NCBI GenBank assembly: GCA_937877565.1
Contig: CALFJB010000037.1
Coordinates: forward strand, 1-59,041
Length of the DNA stretch: 59,041 bases
From: an uncultured Selenomonadales bacterium
GTDB taxonomy: Bacteria; Bacillota; Negativicutes; Selenomonadales; Selenomonadaceae
Direction of reading: 5' to 3'
Under the pieces are notes generated by a model. The model did no database searches. It saw nothing but the letters and a program-made list of their open reading frames with translations, and was not told where the DNA came from. Position 1 is the first letter of the stretch. Every line of letters starts with the position of its first letter. Both the position numbers and the translations under genes were made by a program. Shown piece after piece: positions 15,933-24,300 of the stretch.

Positions 15933-17888
15933 TTATTCTTCAGTTTTGTAAAGAGTGTAGGTTAAGCCGAAGCCGACAGCCAACGCAACTAAGTTACAAG
16001 CAATGTACATTGGAAGTTGACCATTCATGTAAAGGAGCATACCGGGAATAACGGTAATACCCATACCAGTACCGGCAAGACCAAGAGCACTTGAAATAGC
16101 ACCGCCGACCGCGCCGCCGCAGCAACCATAAATGAACGGTTTCATAAAGCGGAGGTTAATACCGAAAATCGCCGGTTCAGTAATTCCCAAGAATGCAGGA
16201 ACTGCTGATGAAATGTAAAGCGCACGTTTTTTACCGTCAACAGTTTTAATAGCAACAGCCATAGCCGCGCCACCTTGTGCGATAGTTGCGCAAGTGATGA
16301 TAGCATTGAAAGGATCGCTGCCTTGAGTTGACAAAAGATAAATTTCCAACGCGCTGAAGACGTGGTGAACACCGAAGATAACGATAACTTGTTGTAAACC
16401 GCCAATGATGAGACCACCAACAATCGGAATACCCAAGAAGTTTTGAACTGCGCCAAATACGACTTGTTCAAGACCGTGCATGATAGGACCAACAACGAGG
16501 AAACCGAGAGCCATTGAAATTGTCAATGTCAAGAAAGGAGTTACGATAAGGTCAATCATATCAGGGATAAAAGTTTTGAGCCATTGTTGCAATTTAGCGG
16601 CGAAAATACCGAGTACCAACGCCGGAAGAACTGAACCTTGATAACCGACGAGCGGGATTTGAATAAATCCTAAATCAATCGGAATAGGAACTTTGCCCGC
16701 CCATTCTTCCATAGCGGACGCTTCTTGCCAAGTTAAGCCTGCATTAGCTAAATCATTAGCCGCGCCACCGACTGCATAAGCGTTAGGCAACGCCGGGAAA
16801 ACTAACATAAGACCGAGAACAATACCGATAACAGCTGTACCGCCGAATTTATTCATTGTAGACCAACAAACAAGCGCGGGTAAGAATGCAAACGCAGTAT
16901 CAGTTAAAACTTGTGACATTAAAAGGAATGTTGGACCCCATTCAGAACCGAGCGACATTAACGCGCCGCGAAGTCCCATGAAAAGACCTGTTGCAACCAA
17001 GACAGGGATAATTGGAACGAAAACGTCACCGAGTGTACGAGAAATTTTCTGAATCAAAGTCATTTGCTCATACGCGGCTTCTTTTCCGCCGCCGCCAGCC
17101 AATGACGGTTTCAATTTGATAAATTCTTCAGTAACTTTGTCAACAAAACCTGTACCGCAGATAATTTGATACTGTTGAGCGGCGAAGAATTGACCTTTAA
17201 CGCCGTCAATGTTTTCAACTTTCTTTTCTTGGATTTTAGATTTGTCGTTGACGATAAGACGAAGACGAGTCGCGCAGTGTTCAGCAGTACGAACGTTATC
17301 GGGACCGCCAACATATTTCATAATAAGTTTTGCAACGCGTTCTTCATCAGGAAGTCCTGCATATTGTGCGTCGTCGTCATCTCCGCCGCCTTTGGACAAA
17401 TTGGCTTTACCGCCGCCGCCACCGCTTGCAGGAGCTTCATCCCCCGCCGCTTTAAGCGTGATTGAAGGTTGCCCTTTAATCTCAAAAGTAATGTCGCCAA
17501 ATTCGGTGTGGTTGGTTACAACAACCGGCGTTGTAGTTTGGTAACCGGCTTTTTTAATTCCATCGGGATTAAATTCAAGCAGGACTTGACCTTTTTTAAC
17601 TTTTGCGCCAACGTCCGCCTTAGCGGTGAAGTGCTGCCCGTTAAGTTGTACCGTGTCCATACCAACGTGAATCAAAAGTTCAATTCCGTCGTTAGACTTT
17701 AAACCAATAGCGTGCTTAGTTGGGAAGAAAACAGTTATTTCGCCATCAAAAGGCGCGTAAACTTTACCTTCCGGGTCTTTAATCGCTACGCCTCGACCCA
17801 TTGCGCCGCTACCAAATACGGGATCGTCAATTTCGTTCAACGGAACTAACTTGCCGTTCAGCGGACTGCTAATTTTAATGTCCTTCAT
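15933..17888 (-). CDS. PTS sugar permease, EIIA-EIIB-EIIC fusion
   Basis: Membrane transporter that imports and phosphorylates a sugar using phosphoenolpyruvate. Domains in order: EIIA of the glucose type (residues 1-145, phospho-His74 in LLIHVGMDTVQL), a Gly/Asp-rich linker (150-178), EIIB (180-265, phospho-Cys205 in EHCATRLRL) and EIIC (from about 280, ten membrane segments, with the FGITEPAIFG-type loop written here FLGITEPAIFGI). The EIIC resembles sucrose/trehalose permeases (GYQGSVLPALVLG, GVHHVFSALE). The usual order in that group is B-C-A, so an N-terminal EIIA is unusual. No sugar hydrolase lies nearby. Strong promoter, own terminator. Confidence 0.9.
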   Translation of the reverse strand: MKDIKISSPLNGKLVPLNEIDDPVFGSGAMGRGVAIKDPEGKVYAPFDGEITVFFPTKHAIGLKSNDGIELLIHVGMDTVQLNGQHFTAKADVGAKVKKGQVLLEFNPDGIKKAGYQTTTPVVVTNHTEFGDITFEIKGQPSITLKAAGDEAPASGGGGGKANLSKGGGDDDDAQYAGLPDEERVAKLIMKYVGGPDNVRTAEHCATRLRLIVNDKSKIQEKKVENIDGVKGQFFAAQQYQIICGTGFVDKVTEEFIKLKPSLAGGGGKEAAYEQMTLIQKISRTLGDVFVPIIPVLVATGLFMGLRGALMSLGSEWGPTFLLMSQVLTDTAFAFLPALVCWSTMNKFGGTAVIGIVLGLMLVFPALPNAYAVGGAANDLANAGLTWQEASAMEEWAGKVPIPIDLGFIQIPLVGYQGSVLPALVLGIFAAKLQQWLKTFIPDMIDLIVTPFLTLTISMALGFLVVGPIMHGLEQVVFGAVQNFLGIPIVGGLIIGGLQQVIVIFGVHHVFSALEIYLLSTQGSDPFNAIITCATIAQGGAAMAVAIKTVDGKKRALYISSAVPAFLGITEPAIFGINLRFMKPFIYGCCGGAVGGAISSALGLAGTGMGITVIPGMLLYMNGQLPMYIACNLVALAVGFGLTYTLYKTEE

Positions 17889-17925
17889 TCTAAACCCTCC
17901 TTTATTTTTAGAAAGACAATCGGCA

Positions 17926-17964
17926 GATTTACGACTTCAATAAAAAATTTTGAGTCGATAAATC
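17926..17964 (-). promoter_or_regulatory. Leader hairpin of the PTS gene
   Basis: GATTTA-CGACT (17926-17936) is complementary to AGTCG-TAAATC (17953-17964) apart from one bulged base. It lies in the roughly 100-base leader between promoter and start codon and has no T-run. It could be an operator or an RNA control element, but it does not match the known antiterminator (RAT) consensus. Confidence 0.5.
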
Positions 17965-17997
17965 TAATGAAAAAACAATGAATAAAATACCGCGTTA

Positions 17998-18026
17998 ATT
18001 ATAACTTTTAAAGTTTTTTGAGTCAA
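17998..18026 (-). promoter_or_regulatory. Promoter of the PTS gene
   Basis: On the minus strand TTGACT (18026-18021) and TATAAT (18003-17998) with a 17-base spacer: a near-consensus promoter. Confidence 0.85.
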
Positions 18027-18064
18027 CAGTAAAATTCGTTGATTTATTAACTTTAGAAACTTTA

Positions 18065-21000
18065 TCAAACAAAAATTTTTTCATTTTCGCCGTAACTCAA
18101 AGTTGCATCGTCCTGCGCGAAATTTTCAGTTTCTACAGTTTGAATTTCTGTAACGTCAAAATTTTCTTCGGTAATATCGTCAATTTCAAATTCATCAGTA
18201 ACAAAATTATCGTCGTAAAGTAAATCTAAAGTAAAATTGTTTGACGGCGAATAAGTTTCTGTGGAAGTTTCGCCATTTGCATTTATGGTTGTAATTTTTT
18301 TGCCCCTGCCATTTTGAACAGTCAAACTATCCTTGTTGAAATAAAAAATAACGTCCGTGAAAGTATAGTCAATTTTTGTAACGTTTGCATCGAATTGAAT
18401 TTTATCTTCGCCTGCGGTGTAATCAGTTATGGTATTTTTGCCGGAATGTTGCCAGAATAAATCTTTACCTGCGCCGCCGGTTAAAGTGTCGCTGCCGGTT
18501 GTACCGTACAAAGTATCACTGCCCGCGCCGCCGGAAAGTGAATCATTGCCCAAACCGCCGCCGACATAATCATTACCGTTGCCGCCGAAAATTGTACTTT
18601 TCCCGCTGTAACTTTTAAGGCTGTCGTTACCCGTGCCGCCAATAATATTTGTGGCGGTGTTGCCGGAAAGTGTAACGCTTTTAGAAAGTGCAGAGGCGTC
18701 AATTTTTGTAATGCTTGAGGCATAATCATTTCTGTTGTACGTTCCGGCGGCTTGAAGAGTTGCTGAAGTTTTTGTTGAATCGTAAATAAAATTATTGTAG
18801 TAAATGTTGCTGGAATTGCGGCTTTTAAATTCAATCGAAATTTCTTTGTCCTTGCTGTCTTTCAAAGTCAAAGTATTTTTTCCGACAGTGAAAACCATAT
18901 CAGAATCGCTAAGCACGGCTGAAGAAACTGAAGTTTTATTCAAAATAATTTTATCGCCGGGCGCGTAATCTGCAATAACGTCGTTACCTTCGCCGCTGTT
19001 GTAAATGAAAACATCGTTAGCTGAACCGCCGTAAAGTGTATCATTGCCCTTGCCGCCGTCAAGCGTATCTTTGCCGCCGTCGCCGCAAAGTAAATCGTTG
19101 CCGTCATTTCCTTCAAGATAATCATTGCCGGTTTTTCCGTAAAAAGTATCGTTGCCTGCGCCGCCGTAAATAGAATTATTTTGTTCATTGCCGTAAATCG
19201 TAACGCCTTTAACAAAATTTTTTAAATCTATAGTCCTGATTGAAGTTGGATAATCAGTTGATTTTATCGTTCCGGTAAAGCTCGTGCCGAAAGTTGCAGT
19301 TTTCTTTGAAGAATCATAAATAAAATTGCCGTAATAAAATTTATCGCCAATGGCAATTTCATGGTTACCGCCATTCTTTACAGTCAAAAGATTTGTGCCG
19401 ATTGTGAAAACCATATCCAAATTTTTCAAAGTGTACGAAGAAACAGAGCCGCTCGTTAAAGTTATTAAGTCTCCTTCAGCAAAATCAGCAATAACATCAT
19501 CGCCGCCGCCCGCGTAAACAACAAAAGTATCGTTGCCTTCGCCGCCATAAAGTGTATCGTTACCTTCGCCGCCCAAAATTGAATCGTTGCCATCTTCGCC
19601 GTAAAGTTTATCATTGCCCTTGTTGCCAATTAAAGTATCGTTACCCAAGCCGCCAAAAAGTGAATCGTTACTTTTTCCGCCGTCAATGTAATTGTTACTG
19701 GAATTTCCGTAAATTTGAACGGCTTTAGTCATATCTGTGGCGTAAATATTTTTTACTTGGGAATAATAATTTGTAGCCGTCAAAGTGCCGCTGAAATTTG
19801 AATTTAAAGTTGCCTCCGTCTTTTTGGAATTGCAAATTAAATTGTTGTAGTAGTACAAATCACCCATAGCAATTTCTTTATTTTGGGCGTCGTTAAAAGT
19901 CAAAGTGTTAGTTCCAATTTTGAAAATCATCTTCGTACCTTTTAACCCTTCTGAAGAAATGGAGGCGTTGCCGCTTATAGAAATTTTATCGTCAACGGGT
20001 ATAAAATCTGCGATAACGTCATTGCCTTCACCGACTTTGTAAATAAAAATATCTTTACCGTCGCCGCCTGTTAAAGTGTCATCGCCCGCGCCGCCGTTTA
20101 AAGTGTCGTTGCCGTCGTCGCCCCAAAGTTTATCGTTGCCGGTGTCGCCAAAAAGAAAATCATTGCCGTAATCGCCCAAAAGTGTATCGTTTCCGTCTTC
20201 GCCATAAAGTTTATCGTTTCCAATGTTTCCCAAAAGATAATCATTGCCTTCATTGCCATACAAGGTATCGTTATCGTCGCCGCCGTAAAGCGAATCATTG
20301 CCGATGCCGCCGGTAATATAATCATTGCCTTCACTGCCGTAAATTGCGTCATTGCCGTAACCGCCCAAAAGTGTATCAGCACCCTTGCCGCCGTTTATAT
20401 GATCATTGCCAACGTTGCCGGAAATTGAATCGTTGCCATCTTCGCCAAAAAGTGAATCGTTGCCTTCGCCGCCGCTGATATAATCTTTGCCATCTCCTGC
20501 AAAAATATAAGCCGTACCTTTTCCGGCGGTAATTGTATTGCTTTGAGCATTTCCATAAAGACGAAACTTTTTCAAAACTTCGGAGGCGTCGATTTTTCTA
20601 ACGGAGGAACTGTATTCAGTGTTGTAAAGCGTATCATTAAAATCAGAATTAAGCGTAATTTGAGTGCGGTTGAAATTGTAATAGTAATAGCCGTAACGTT
20701 GAGAATATTCATTGCCTTTGCTGTCAAGCGTAGTTACAGTTTTACCTTTAGCTTTTTTGAGAGTCATTTCAGCTACTGTTCCGCCGCTACTTAATTGCAA
20801 GACGACATCAGAGCCGGAAAGAGAGGAACCGGTTATTGCAAAGTTTTGAAGGTTTATTGTATCTTCGCCGGATTTATAATCTGTGATAACGTCGTTGCCG
20901 GAAGTGTAAATATAAATATCTGCGCCGCCGCCAAGTGAAATAGTATCGTTGCCGCCGTTGCCAATAATTGTATCTGAACCTTTGCCGCCGCGTATTGAAT

Positions 21001-21703
21001 TATTTTCATCTGTTCCAATGATACTTATACCTTGAGCAACTGCGGAGGCGTTCAAATTGGTTACTTCGGGATATTCAGCCAAATCTATTTGATCTTCCAT
21101 AAATTTTTGAGACACGGTTAAAACACTATTCTTGATTGAGAGTATGGTTGCCGCGCCGCTAAAAACTGTAGAATAAGCATCGCCGCTTGTTGGTTTAATT
21201 ATGAAAGTTTTATTTTTGGCGTCTTTAAAAGTTATAGAACTTTTACTTCCAACAGACAAAATAACATCTTGACCATTGATGCTGATTTTTGAAATACTGC
21301 CGCTGCTAATTTGCAAAGTATCGCCGTCAGCAAAACCTATAACCGTATCATTGCCTTCATTTTTAGCGAATCTGTAAAAATTTTTATTGCCTTCACTGAA
21401 AATAGAATCACTGCCCGCGCCGCCGCTGATTGTAACGCTTGAGCCGTAATTTTTAACTGAATCGTCGCCGGATTCACAATTAATTCTAACGTTGTCTTCG
21501 TAATTTACGATAAAGTCAGCGCGTTCCGTACCGTTGACTGTTACATTTGTTTTGTAATTTACAATAGCACCGGCAGGAATACTTTCTTCAGTATCTTCAG
21601 TGTCTTCAGTATCGCCAGTATCTTCAGTATTGTTTTCATTAAAATCTGCGTTCGCCGTACCCGTTAGAATGACAGTCGAAAGAGAATTTTCTTCGTTGTT
21701 CAT
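18065..21703 (-). CDS. RTX-repeat (hemolysin-type calcium-binding) protein 1
   Basis: A 1212-residue, very acidic protein made largely of RTX nonapeptides (GGxGxDxLx), as in GGEGNDSLFGEDGNDSISG. These bind calcium and fold as a beta-roll outside the cell. Blocks of repeats alternate with a linker module of about 150-180 residues. That module contains NDVIADF, then a segment ending TLxFxD/LTxKD, a YYNNxIYD element and an IDA element, and is used about six times. There is no Sec signal. The C-terminus has the DDNFVTDEFEIDDI tail shared by the four RTX genes here, a candidate type I secretion signal. ATG 21703 follows AAGGAGCG. No HlyB/HlyD exporter is in the window. Confidence 0.88.
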   Translation of the reverse strand: MNNEENSLSTVILTGTANADFNENNTEDTGDTEDTEDTEESIPAGAIVNYKTNVTVNGTERADFIVNYEDNVRINCESGDDSVKNYGSSVTISGGAGSDSIFSEGNKNFYRFAKNEGNDTVIGFADGDTLQISSGSISKISINGQDVILSVGSKSSITFKDAKNKTFIIKPTSGDAYSTVFSGAATILSIKNSVLTVSQKFMEDQIDLAEYPEVTNLNASAVAQGISIIGTDENNSIRGGKGSDTIIGNGGNDTISLGGGADIYIYTSGNDVITDYKSGEDTINLQNFAITGSSLSGSDVVLQLSSGGTVAEMTLKKAKGKTVTTLDSKGNEYSQRYGYYYYNFNRTQITLNSDFNDTLYNTEYSSSVRKIDASEVLKKFRLYGNAQSNTITAGKGTAYIFAGDGKDYISGGEGNDSLFGEDGNDSISGNVGNDHINGGKGADTLLGGYGNDAIYGSEGNDYITGGIGNDSLYGGDDNDTLYGNEGNDYLLGNIGNDKLYGEDGNDTLLGDYGNDFLFGDTGNDKLWGDDGNDTLNGGAGDDTLTGGDGKDIFIYKVGEGNDVIADFIPVDDKISISGNASISSEGLKGTKMIFKIGTNTLTFNDAQNKEIAMGDLYYYNNLICNSKKTEATLNSNFSGTLTATNYYSQVKNIYATDMTKAVQIYGNSSNNYIDGGKSNDSLFGGLGNDTLIGNKGNDKLYGEDGNDSILGGEGNDTLYGGEGNDTFVVYAGGGDDVIADFAEGDLITLTSGSVSSYTLKNLDMVFTIGTNLLTVKNGGNHEIAIGDKFYYGNFIYDSSKKTATFGTSFTGTIKSTDYPTSIRTIDLKNFVKGVTIYGNEQNNSIYGGAGNDTFYGKTGNDYLEGNDGNDLLCGDGGKDTLDGGKGNDTLYGGSANDVFIYNSGEGNDVIADYAPGDKIILNKTSVSSAVLSDSDMVFTVGKNTLTLKDSKDKEISIEFKSRNSSNIYYNNFIYDSTKTSATLQAAGTYNRNDYASSITKIDASALSKSVTLSGNTATNIIGGTGNDSLKSYSGKSTIFGGNGNDYVGGGLGNDSLSGGAGSDTLYGTTGSDTLTGGAGKDLFWQHSGKNTITDYTAGEDKIQFDANVTKIDYTFTDVIFYFNKDSLTVQNGRGKKITTINANGETSTETYSPSNNFTLDLLYDDNFVTDEFEIDDITEENFDVTEIQTVETENFAQDDATLSYGENEKIFV

Positions 21704-21792
21704 TTTAAAACGCTCCTTCACAATTCACTTGTTTAAAATTTTTTAAATTTATTTGTGTTAAAAATTTATCGTATTTTTTAGCCAATTCCAAT

Positions 21793-21824
21793 AAAAAAAA
21801 TCCCCAATTTTAAATCGGGGACTT
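21793..21824 (-). terminator. Terminator of the 21842 gene
   Basis: On the minus strand GTCCCCGATTT pairs with AAATTGGGGA (one G-T pair), followed by eight T. Confidence 0.9.
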
Positions 21825-21841
21825 TTAAAATTAAAATTAAA

Positions 21842-22840
21842 TCAGTTGCCAAGATGGTAATGCTGTGATAAATCTACAAGTTCATCTGTAACAAGCGAAG
21901 TAAACGAGGCAAAAGAAAGATTTTCTACATACGCGGAAAAAGTATATTTGCCTACAGCCCACGCCGCAACACTTTTATTTTCGTCAATTTTTGCAATGTA
22001 GGTTGTAATTCCGTTAGCCACGTTGACGCGCCATTTGACGCCGTGAACGCCGCTAATATCTTTTCGTTCTTCGCCTTCATTGCGGCGATAAGTGCGAATG
22101 TGCAATGAAACATTCGGCTCCCAATTTCGGCTGTAGCGAACTTCGGCAATTCGGTTATCAATCGCCATTATTGAAGTAATGGTATAGCCGGACTTTTTGG
22201 GAATATAAAGCGGCGTGAAATTTATAGCTTGGACAATTTCATTAAAGCTTGCGTAATTTACAATAGGATTCGGCATACCAATATTTTGAGGCTGTACAAC
22301 GGGCTGAACTTTTTCAACAGGCTGAACTTTTTCTACGGGTTGAACTTTTTCTACGGGTTGAACTTTTTCAACAGGTTGAATTTTTTCTACAGTCGAATTT
22401 TCTTTATTGTCAGGTTTTTCAACAACTGCCGGAGTATCTTTTACAGCGGGAGTACTTGTATTGGAAGGCAAATTTTGTGATTGAGTTTGATCTGAATTAT
22501 TTTCAGAATTTCTTGCAAGCGGTACGGGATTTTTTGAAAGTGGAGCTTTACCATTGAGTTCATCGCGGCTTTTTTTGCGTTCGTCTTTAATTTTTTTACG
22601 CGCCTCTTCGCGTTCTTTTTCAAGGCGTTTTTCTTCGTCTTTAATTTCATCTTTAGTTTTCGGTTTATTTTTATCAGCGTCCAAAGTTTCCGGATCGAAA
22701 GTTTCTACTGTTTCGCCGGTTCTGTCTTGTTCAGCTGCAATAACTGCCAATTCATTATCAATCGCCGCCGCGCTTGCCGTTCCAAAAGTCTGCAACATTA
22801 AAAGCGTTGATAGCGCGGCAATTTTATTTTTGAGTTTCAT
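21842..22840 (-). CDS. Exported protein with PVEKVQ repeats
   Basis: A 332-residue exported protein. Signal peptide at 1-25 (ALSTLLMLQTFGTASA, cleavage after ASA). Next comes a charged coiled-coil-like stretch rich in KDEIKDEEKRLEKEREEARK (about 55-95), then a Ser/Asn linker, then five tandem PVEKVQ hexapeptides (about 165-195). The C-terminal domain from about 205 (FTPLYIPKKSGYTITSI and VRYSRNWEPNVSLHIRTYR) resembles DUF4367-like periplasmic domains. The Pro-rich repeat is like a TonB-type rod that spans the periplasm or envelope. Function unknown. It lies between two RTX genes and has its own terminator. Confidence 0.7.
   Translation of the reverse strand: MKLKNKIAALSTLLMLQTFGTASAAAIDNELAVIAAEQDRTGETVETFDPETLDADKNKPKTKDEIKDEEKRLEKEREEARKKIKDERKKSRDELNGKAPLSKNPVPLARNSENNSDQTQSQNLPSNTSTPAVKDTPAVVEKPDNKENSTVEKIQPVEKVQPVEKVQPVEKVQPVEKVQPVVQPQNIGMPNPIVNYASFNEIVQAINFTPLYIPKKSGYTITSIMAIDNRIAEVRYSRNWEPNVSLHIRTYRRNEGEERKDISGVHGVKWRVNVANGITTYIAKIDENKSVAAWAVGKYTFSAYVENLSFASFTSLVTDELVDLSQHYHLGN
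22304..22392 (-). repeat. 18-bp tandem repeat in coding sequence (PVEKVQ)
   Basis: Five consecutive 18-base units (TGAACTTTTTC[AT]AC[AG]GG on the plus strand) that keep the reading frame. Unit number could change by slippage without breaking the protein. Confidence 0.9.
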
Positions 22841-22920
22841 AGAATCACCTTAGGAATTTTGATGGCTTAGTTTAATTTTTTATTTAACTGGTTGTAAGTG
22901 TTAATTTTTTTTATAAATTA

Positions 22921-23045
22921 ATTTATCTAATACGGCATTTCTTTCATTTTAAAAAAAAGAAAGAAACGCCTGGCAAAGAAAGAAAAATTCCGCAGATGAT
23001 TCAATCCTTGAATCAATCTGCGGCGGCGGTCGTCCGTGACCGCCG
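22921..23045. repeat. Mosaic hairpin repeat, copy M3 (modules A, A', C)
   Basis: Starts TCTAATACGGCATTTCTTT as in the copy at 15671, with an AAAGAAAGAAACGCC arm. Then comes A' as a full hairpin (CCGCAGAT ... ATCTGCGG with inner GATTCAA / TTGAATC). Then module C, CGGCGGTC / GACCGCCG at 23024-23045, with a T-run of five. No gene lies in 22841-23101. Confidence 0.85.
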
Positions 23046-23101
23046 TTTTTCAAAAATATAAAAAATATTTAAAAGCAAAATAAAAACTTTGCAAATAAGT
23101 T

Positions 23102-24187
23102 TTAAGAATTTTGACGGCGGAATTTTTCCATAAAGTCAGCCAAAGTTTCAACGCCTTCAAGCGTCATTGCGTTATAAATTGACGCCCTCATGCCGCCAAC
23201 ACTACGATGACCTTTAACGCCGCTCAAATTATTTTCCAACGCCTCTGCAACGAATTTCTTTTCTAAATCTTCGTTTGGAAGGCGGAAAGTTACATTCATA
23301 AAGGAGCGGCTGTCTTTGTCCGCGTGTCCGCTGTAAAAGCCGTTTGAATCGTCAATGGCTTTATACAAAGTTTCGGCTTTTTTAGAATTGCGTTTAGCCA
23401 TTTCAGCAAGTCCGCCTTGATTTTTAATCCACGCGGCAACTTTTCCAACCATATAAATACTAAACGCGGGCGGCGTATTGTACAGCGAATTTTTCCTGTA
23501 GAAAGTATCGTATCTAAGCATTGTTGGCAAAGTTTCCAAAGATTTTTCAATTAAAGATTTTTTTGCTACTACAACTACAACGCCTGCCGGGCCCAAATTT
23601 TTCTGAACGCCAACATAAATTAACGAAAATTTTTTGAAGTCCCAAGGGCGGCTCAAAAAATCTGATGACATATCAGCGAAAAGCGGTACGCCGTCAGTTT
23701 CGGGGATATAATGAAATTCCGTGCCGAAAATTGTATTGTTGTTGCAAATGTGCAGGTACGCCGAATTTTTATCAATTTTCAATTCATCTTGACGAGGTAC
23801 GCGCTTAAAGTTTTCATCTTTGGTAGACGCGGCAACTTTACCGACGCCCAAAATTTCTGCTTCTTTGTAGGCGTTTGAAGAAAAAGTCCCGCTTAAAACG
23901 TAACTGCCGGGCTTTTCTTTGGTTGCAAAATTCAGCGGTACCATTGAAAATTGCAAAGACGCGCCGCCTTGAATAAATAAAACTTCGTAATCTTCGCCAA
24001 GTCCCATTAATTCCAAAATATCTGCCTTTGTTTGATTGTGAATTTTTTCATATGGTTTGGCTCTGTGGCTTATTTCAAGGATCGACATTCCGGAATTATC
24101 AAAATTTAAAAATTCTGCTTGTGCTTCCTGTAAAACTTCCAGCGGCAATGTTGCCGGTCCCGGATTAAAATTGTAAACTCTTTTCAA
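23102..24187 (-). CDS. serC: Phosphoserine aminotransferase SerC
   Basis: PLP enzyme of serine biosynthesis that converts 3-phosphohydroxypyruvate to phosphoserine. The 361-residue product begins KRVYNFNPGPATLP and has the PLP lysine in VGVQKNLGPAGVVVV. Other conserved segments are the substrate-binding HISHRAK-type segment written here ILEISHRAKPYE and the C-terminal GHRSVGGMRASIYNAM. The TTG at 24187 is the start because GGAGGTG precedes it by 6 bases. The longer frame to 24235 is rejected. It sits alone among RTX genes, without serA or serB. Confidence 0.94.
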   Translation of the reverse strand: MKRVYNFNPGPATLPLEVLQEAQAEFLNFDNSGMSILEISHRAKPYEKIHNQTKADILELMGLGEDYEVLFIQGGASLQFSMVPLNFATKEKPGSYVLSGTFSSNAYKEAEILGVGKVAASTKDENFKRVPRQDELKIDKNSAYLHICNNNTIFGTEFHYIPETDGVPLFADMSSDFLSRPWDFKKFSLIYVGVQKNLGPAGVVVVVAKKSLIEKSLETLPTMLRYDTFYRKNSLYNTPPAFSIYMVGKVAAWIKNQGGLAEMAKRNSKKAETLYKAIDDSNGFYSGHADKDSRSFMNVTFRLPNEDLEKKFVAEALENNLSGVKGHRSVGGMRASIYNAMTLEGVETLADFMEKFRRQNS

Positions 24188-24243
24188 GTTTAACACCTCC
24201 GCCGTTATTTTATACGCCATTAGAATTTTTGGCAACTGCCAAT

Positions 24244-24272
24244 AAAAAAACTCCCTGCCATAAGTCAGGGGA
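24244..24272 (-). terminator. Terminator of the RTX metalloprotease locus
   Basis: On the minus strand TCCCCTGAC pairs with GCAGGGAG (one mismatch) around TTATG, followed by seven T. Confidence 0.8.
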
Positions 24273-24300
24273 TTTAATTTTTAATTTTGGTAGTTGTAAT

